Shown here piece by piece: positions 60,066-64,000 of a stretch of 64,000 nucleotides of DNA. The position numbers were made by a program, and so were the translations under genes. This DNA comes from Rhodoferax sp. PAMC 29310 (GTDB lineage Bacteria; Pseudomonadota; Gammaproteobacteria; Burkholderiales; Burkholderiaceae_C). The stretch lies in the NCBI RefSeq assembly GCF_017948265.1, contig NZ_CP072852.1, positions 2,976,001 to 3,040,000 on the forward strand. The letters run 5' to 3'. Each line of letters starts with the position of its first letter. Position 1 is the stretch's first letter. The notes beneath the pieces were generated by a model that ran no database searches, was not told where the DNA came from, and worked only from the letters and a program-made list of their open reading frames with translations.

Positions 60066-61328
60066 ATGCGAGCTTCTCACAGCACACGCACCCTGCTTCT
60101 GGTGGTGACGGCAGTTCTCGGTGGCTGTGCCAGCGTTCCTGTTGCCGAACTGGCGAGTTACCGGGATGCGTTCCGCGAAGTGTCGGTTGTTGGCACCACG
60201 CTTTACGCGCAGGCAGGCAAGACCGTTGTCGATGTGCAGGCGGCGCAAACAGGGAAGCAGCACAGCCTCGACCTGGTCAATCCCCCTTCTGAGTTTGACC
60301 CGCGCGCGGTCGCCGGACCTACTGGACCCGACGCGGACTTTCCACCAGCCATTGCGCTTCGCTTGGCCGCGCTACAAACGGTCGTCGCCTACAACGACTC
60401 CTTGGTCGCGCATGTATCTGGTGATCCCCTCGAAAAAATCACAGCACCGCTGAAGGCGGCTGCAGGGTCGATGAACCGGTTCATCGATCTGGCGCGCAAC
60501 TTCACCGGCAAGAGAGTCAAGGGCTCAGTCGAAACTGATCTCCCAGCGATCAATCCGTTCAACCTCATAGCCACCTCCGGCGTGCTTGGAGGCCTGAAGG
60601 GCCTTGTCACGATCGCGTTGCAAGCCAAGGCAAACAACGAGATGCGACAGGCGCTGCTTGACGCATACGAACCGATCCAGCAGGTGTTGTCAATTCTCGA
60701 AGCGGATACCGCACAGCTTTATGGCTTCCAAAAAGTCCAATGCGCCCTTGTGCGAAACGGCGAAGCCCTTCCCATGATCAACGTAACGCTCGACTCGGTG
60801 GATGGTTTCACAGCCGCATTCGCGCGACCAACGCAGGGTGGCCTGCGCGAGGAAGTCAATGCGTTGGAGCAACGTATGACAGCCAGTTTCGTCGCCGTGT
60901 ATCAACCCGACGTACCGTTCGACCCTTGTGGCTCGGGCAAGGCAAAATCCATGATCTCCAGTGACCTGAGCGATGCCTTGAACGGGTTCCCGTATCGGTT
61001 CCCATTCGCCGAACAGCGCGGCATGCCGTTGACTGAAAAAGGAGCTCTGCTGCTCGGGGGATTCGTCAACGAGGTCGAGCAACAGGCGCTCCGCACCGTC
61101 GCGGCTCGCGAAACGCTGCGCAGTTACCACGCTCGCATGCTGCCGGATTACGTCGTCTTGCTGCGGGACGCGAAACAAGGCCTGAGTGTAGTCTGGGCCG
61201 CGGCCACTCGCATACCGTCACTCGCCGGACACGGGGGCGAATTGACCACCATCGGCACCAACATAAGAGACAGCATCATCCGCATCCGGTCGGCAATGAA
61301 GGCCGACGCAAGCACCCAGTCACCATGA
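60066..61328 (+). CDS. Large predicted lipoprotein
   Basis: 420 residues from ATG 60066 with GGAAGGA just upstream. Signal peptide LLLVVTAVLGGC with lipobox, then mature CASVPVAELASYRDAFREVS. Mostly helical and Ala-rich, with no domain I recognise. Two cysteines lie late (FQKVQCALVRN, FDPCGSGKA). Likely anchored in the outer or inner membrane facing the periplasm. First of four co-directional genes, 18 bases before the GH19 gene. May be a structural or adaptor partner of the hydrolase. Confidence 0.75.
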   Translation: MRASHSTRTLLLVVTAVLGGCASVPVAELASYRDAFREVSVVGTTLYAQAGKTVVDVQAAQTGKQHSLDLVNPPSEFDPRAVAGPTGPDADFPPAIALRLAALQTVVAYNDSLVAHVSGDPLEKITAPLKAAAGSMNRFIDLARNFTGKRVKGSVETDLPAINPFNLIATSGVLGGLKGLVTIALQAKANNEMRQALLDAYEPIQQVLSILEADTAQLYGFQKVQCALVRNGEALPMINVTLDSVDGFTAAFARPTQGGLREEVNALEQRMTASFVAVYQPDVPFDPCGSGKAKSMISSDLSDALNGFPYRFPFAEQRGMPLTEKGALLLGGFVNEVEQQALRTVAARETLRSYHARMLPDYVVLLRDAKQGLSVVWAAATRIPSLAGHGGELTTIGTNIRDSIIRIRSAMKADASTQSP

Positions 61329-61346
61329 CCCCAGGAGATCGCCAAT

Positions 61347-62531
61347 ATGCCCCACTTCACCCCTGAACCGGAAGTTCTCTCCATCGACAGACTCGACCTG
61401 ATTCTCATAGCACGAGGAATACCGGACGAGGTCAAAAAAGCGGCGCGGGAGATCCTCTTAGGCAGCTTGGCCACCGACACGGCGGCCCTGCTCGCGGCGA
61501 TGGAGCAGCGCTCAGAGCCCTTGCGCCAGTGCATTGCACAACTCGAAACGTTGAGCGCGAAGTTGCAACACACCCGATTCAGCGACGTCGCCGTCTCGGC
61601 GACGAGAATTCTGGACAAGGCGAACGCGACACACGGCGGCAACGTCGCAGCGCCTGTCCGTGCCGCTGTCCATTCTGATCCGCGCGCGCCGAAGCCACCG
61701 GCAACGGTCGCAGCCCCCTCTGATCAACCCCCGGTCAGTCGGACCCCCAAGCCGGACTCAAAACCCCTGGTTGCGCCGGCCAAGCCGCCACCGGCGGATG
61801 CCGCGCATCAGCCCCAGACGCCCCGATCAAACGGCCTGATCAGCCCCGCCCTTGTCACCGCCGCAGATACGTCCCTGTCGCTGGGCGACGCCCAGTCGGT
61901 AGCATTAGCGATGGCGGAGCTGGCTGCCGCATACACGATCGATACACCGCGGCGCGTGGCTCATTTCCTGTCGCAGATCGGGCACGAGAGCGGGTTCAAG
62001 CTCAAAGCCGAATCTGGCCACTACACGGCCCGGCGCATGCGCAAAGTCTTCGGTTGCAAAGGGGGCATGCGCTACTACGATGCAGCCAAAGACGACGGCA
62101 AGAAGGGCCGACTGCGCGACAAGCTCTGGAGCGAAGAGGCCAAATACGCCGGAAATGCGATGAACCTGCTCTCCTACGCCTACGCATCGCGCATGGGAAA
62201 TGGCAACGAGGCCTCGGGTGACGGGTACCGGTACCGCGGCCGCGGCTTGATGCAGCTGACCGGAAAGGAGAATTACAGCAATTTCACGGCGTTCCACAAC
62301 CGGAGGTTGCCGGGCGATCCGCAGGACTTCGTCGCCAACCCCGATCTGCTCTCGACCGAACTGAAATACGGCGTCGAGTGCGCGTTCTTTTTCTGGAATA
62401 TCCGCGACATCAACGACGCAGCCGACCGTGACGACGTCAAAGCGGTGACGAAACTGATCAATGGCGGGGTCAACGGCTTGCCCGACCGACAGCGGCGCCT
62501 TGCACGGGTCCGCGAGTTGCTCGGGATTTAG
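61347..62531 (+). CDS. GH19 chitinase/lysozyme-like hydrolase
   Basis: 394 residues. N-terminal ~95 residues helical, then a Pro/Ala-rich linker (about 95-170), then a GH19-type glycan hydrolase: IDTPRRVAHFLSQIGHESGFKLKAES with the catalytic Glu, YRYRGRGLMQLTGKENYSNF, and LKYGVECAFFFW. Cleaves chitin or, in many bacterial and phage members, peptidoglycan. No signal peptide is seen, so export would need a dedicated secretion system or lysis. Between a lipoprotein gene and a lipase-like gene. Confidence 0.88.
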   Translation: MPHFTPEPEVLSIDRLDLILIARGIPDEVKKAAREILLGSLATDTAALLAAMEQRSEPLRQCIAQLETLSAKLQHTRFSDVAVSATRILDKANATHGGNVAAPVRAAVHSDPRAPKPPATVAAPSDQPPVSRTPKPDSKPLVAPAKPPPADAAHQPQTPRSNGLISPALVTAADTSLSLGDAQSVALAMAELAAAYTIDTPRRVAHFLSQIGHESGFKLKAESGHYTARRMRKVFGCKGGMRYYDAAKDDGKKGRLRDKLWSEEAKYAGNAMNLLSYAYASRMGNGNEASGDGYRYRGRGLMQLTGKENYSNFTAFHNRRLPGDPQDFVANPDLLSTELKYGVECAFFFWNIRDINDAADRDDVKAVTKLINGGVNGLPDRQRRLARVRELLGI

Positions 62532-62532
62532 C

Positions 62533-62853
62533 GTGCGCGGGTTGTTCATCGCCACGGGCAGCATTGAACTGGTGCACCCCGACAGTAGCGGCAGCGGGGG
62601 GTTTTCCTTGGCGAACACGCCGCTGTATGGCGGCGGGATGACCAGCGTTCATTTCACTCGCAGCGGATACGACTATGCCGTCTTCGCCCGGGTGGGCCGT
62701 GCGCCGGGGAACGGCCAGGCCTCCGACCCAGTGTTCGAGGATGGCGTCACGGTCTCGCGCGACGGTCAGCATCTCAGCACCCGAATCTGCGACGACGGCG
62801 GCGCGGGGCTCCAGCAGGACATCCGGTGGCTGCCACGGCGCGGCGGCAACTGA
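62533..62853 (+). CDS. Small hypothetical protein
   Basis: 106 residues from GTG 62533 (first base after the GH19 stop TAG, plus one). A longer frame from 62461 overlaps GH19 and is also possible. Content beta-rich: GLFIATGSIELVHPDSSGSGGFSL, SVHFTRSGYDYAVFARVG, GVTVSRDGQHLSTRICDDGG. No family recognised. Position directly after the hydrolase suggests an immunity or cofactor protein, unproven. Confidence 0.5.
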   Translation: MRGLFIATGSIELVHPDSSGSGGFSLANTPLYGGGMTSVHFTRSGYDYAVFARVGRAPGNGQASDPVFEDGVTVSRDGQHLSTRICDDGGAGLQQDIRWLPRRGGN

Positions 62854-62937
62854 ATCGAGCCGGCGCCCGTCGCACCCGGCGACGACACGGCGCCATAGAA
62901 CCATTGGACTGTACTTGTTGAAACCCAGGAGGCACCC

Positions 62938-64000
62938 ATGAAAAACAATGCAAGCACGTGTCCATGTGCGAACGAAACCGCCGAAGAACTTGCCGCCAGC
63001 CCTGCGCCGGACCGTGTGGTAACGCTTGTGCATGGCACCTTCGCACGCCACGCGCCGTGGATGCGAGAGGGTACTTTGTGGCAGGGGTTCCAGCCGAATC
63101 CCGGCGATCCGGATGCGCTACCGGGCAGGACACTGTTCAGCCGCTTTTGCTGGTCCGGCGCCAACACGCACACCGACCGCCTCACTGCAGGCGACGCCCT
63201 GCATGCGCACCTTGATGGGCTGACGACGAAGTTCCCGCACGCCAAGCACTTCGTCATTGGCCACAGCCACGGCGGCAACGTCATGTTGTATGCGCTGAAG
63301 GATCCGTCCTTGGCCGACCGGATCGCTGGCCTTGTCACGCTGGCCACGCCGTTCATCACGGTGCGTAGGAGAAAACTCCATCCTCTGGTGTTAACCGGGA
63401 TCTTGACGATATGCCTGCTCGGGACCGTCGAAGCAGCCCTCCAGTTTGCGCATGCTAATGAACGGTCCCTGAAAGTTGTGGTTGCAACGAACAACATGAA
63501 TCTCCTGGCTCAGCAATCGGTGATCTTGATGCCGAAGGCTGGAGCCGAAGCGACGCCTGAGGCGAAAGGCAAATCGAAGGAGGCTGAAGCGGCTGCGGTC
63601 GTCGCCAAGGCAGCGGTCGCCGAGGCCAACCGATTCCAGGCGGGATGGTGGATCGCGAGCGTGATGCTTCTTTGGCTTTTCGCGTCCATGGCCTCCGCCT
63701 TGCGGTATCGGGGCAAAGCGTTCGGATGGCAAGACCTGACGGCGTTGATTCTGCGAAGTGGCGCCGAGCCCATCGTGGCACGGGAACTGGATCGCTTGCG
63801 TCTGACACCGGAGACGGACGCCGCCCGCAAAAAACTGTCCGACAAGTTACTCGTGGCCCGCCCGATCGGCGACGAGGCCGCGATGTCTTTGGTGGCGTCG
63901 CAGTTCTTCTCCTGGGTGCAGAACCACATCCTGACGATGCTCAGCGCGTCCATGGGCCGGTTCTGGAAGCTCGGGTGGTTCTCGTGGCTGCCGAAAGTCG
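62938..64000 (+). CDS. Lipase-like alpha/beta hydrolase with membrane spans (3' cut)
   Basis: Starts MKNNASTCPCANETAEELAA at ATG 62938, with AGGAGG seven bases upstream; open through the end of the window (354 codons). Oxyanion-type start VVTLVHGTFARHAPWMREGT, nucleophile elbow FVIGHSHGGNVMLYALKDP near residue 107, then two hydrophobic spans (about 153-172 and 237-256) separated by a charged Lys/Glu/Ala coil (AEATPEAKGKSKEAEAAAVVAK). Resembles T6SS-type or other large bacterial lipases in layout. The rest lies beyond the window. Confidence 0.75.
   Translation, partial: MKNNASTCPCANETAEELAASPAPDRVVTLVHGTFARHAPWMREGTLWQGFQPNPGDPDALPGRTLFSRFCWSGANTHTDRLTAGDALHAHLDGLTTKFPHAKHFVIGHSHGGNVMLYALKDPSLADRIAGLVTLATPFITVRRRKLHPLVLTGILTICLLGTVEAALQFAHANERSLKVVVATNNMNLLAQQSVILMPKAGAEATPEAKGKSKEAEAAAVVAKAAVAEANRFQAGWWIASVMLLWLFASMASALRYRGKAFGWQDLTALILRSGAEPIVARELDRLRLTPETDAARKKLSDKLLVARPIGDEAAMSLVASQFFSWVQNHILTMLSASMGRFWKLGWFSWLPKV

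Noticed and set aside
1..64000. tRNA, rRNA or CRISPR array
   Set aside because: None seen by eye: no tRNA-like T-arm/acceptor pairs and no regularly spaced direct repeats. A dedicated tRNA scan could still find one.

Overview
The window looks like chromosome of a GC-rich betaproteobacterium, most likely of the family Comamonadaceae (Rhodoferax/Polaromonas-like). This rests on the protein style, the many LysR regulators, the GTP-dependent PEP carboxykinase, quinol-type nitric oxide reductase and HemN, the beta-alanine catabolic genes, and at least nine copies of a short intergenic repeat (core ATTGATAGC...GCGC) of a type I associate with Comamonadaceae. The genus is inference. I saw no rRNA or tRNA gene and no CRISPR array.

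Layout. 0-2.2 kb: a decaying photolyase locus, with a cryptochrome/photolyase interrupted by one in-frame TGA, a DUF2256 zinc-ribbon protein, and a truncated second photolyase-like gene. 2.5-7.2 kb: thymidine kinase, a response regulator, a GNAT, 3-hydroxybutyryl-CoA dehydrogenase, a mercury-type merR/merTP cassette with a GDCCVxC protein but no merA, and an SMR pump. 7.2-24.9 kb: ordinary chromosome (aldo/keto reductase, amino-acid exporter, threonine ammonia-lyase, RNase H, VOC protein, PckG, metallophosphoesterase, UspA, an ArgP-like regulator divergent from D-amino-acid dehydrogenase, an alpha/beta hydrolase lacking its nucleophile serine) and a candidate small RNA before pckG.

24.9-36.5 kb is an accessory, rearranged region. 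A Ca/Na antiporter and a dead nhaA are followed by a five-gene minus-strand operon: Rieske oxygenase, flavin/2Fe-2S reductase, class II aldolase-like (possibly decarboxylase) protein, a membrane protein and a GntR regulator. A GntR-type palindrome lies both before the oxygenase and before the regulator. The operon is bracketed by two copies of a short repeat; the right copy lies beside an integrase remnant. A complete IS1182-family element with perfect 23-bp ends closes the region.

36.5-40.6 kb: hemN and the quinol nitric oxide reductase diverge around a perfect FNR-type box, with an NsrR-like site before norZ; this is anaerobic/NO-responsive metabolism. 40.5-46.8 kb: a duplicated EamA transporter-DUF2164-PaiB module with complementary decay (copy 1 has lost PaiB, copy 2 has lost EamA), with a TerC fragment, a NhaR-type regulator and an HPF/zinc-ribbon group between the copies. 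46.8-53.1 kb: exported small proteins, CapA-like phosphatase, a mechanosensitive-channel-like protein and a KefB-type antiporter. 53.3-57.3 kb: LysR plus omega-amino-acid transaminase and CoA-acylating semialdehyde dehydrogenase (beta-alanine catabolism). 57.4-59.3 kb: Cfa-type methyltransferase and Hsp20. 60.1-64 kb: a co-directional group of a lipoprotein, a GH19 glycan hydrolase, a small unknown and a membrane-associated lipase-like protein cut by the window end. It resembles an envelope-targeting effector locus and is the least explained intact gene group here.
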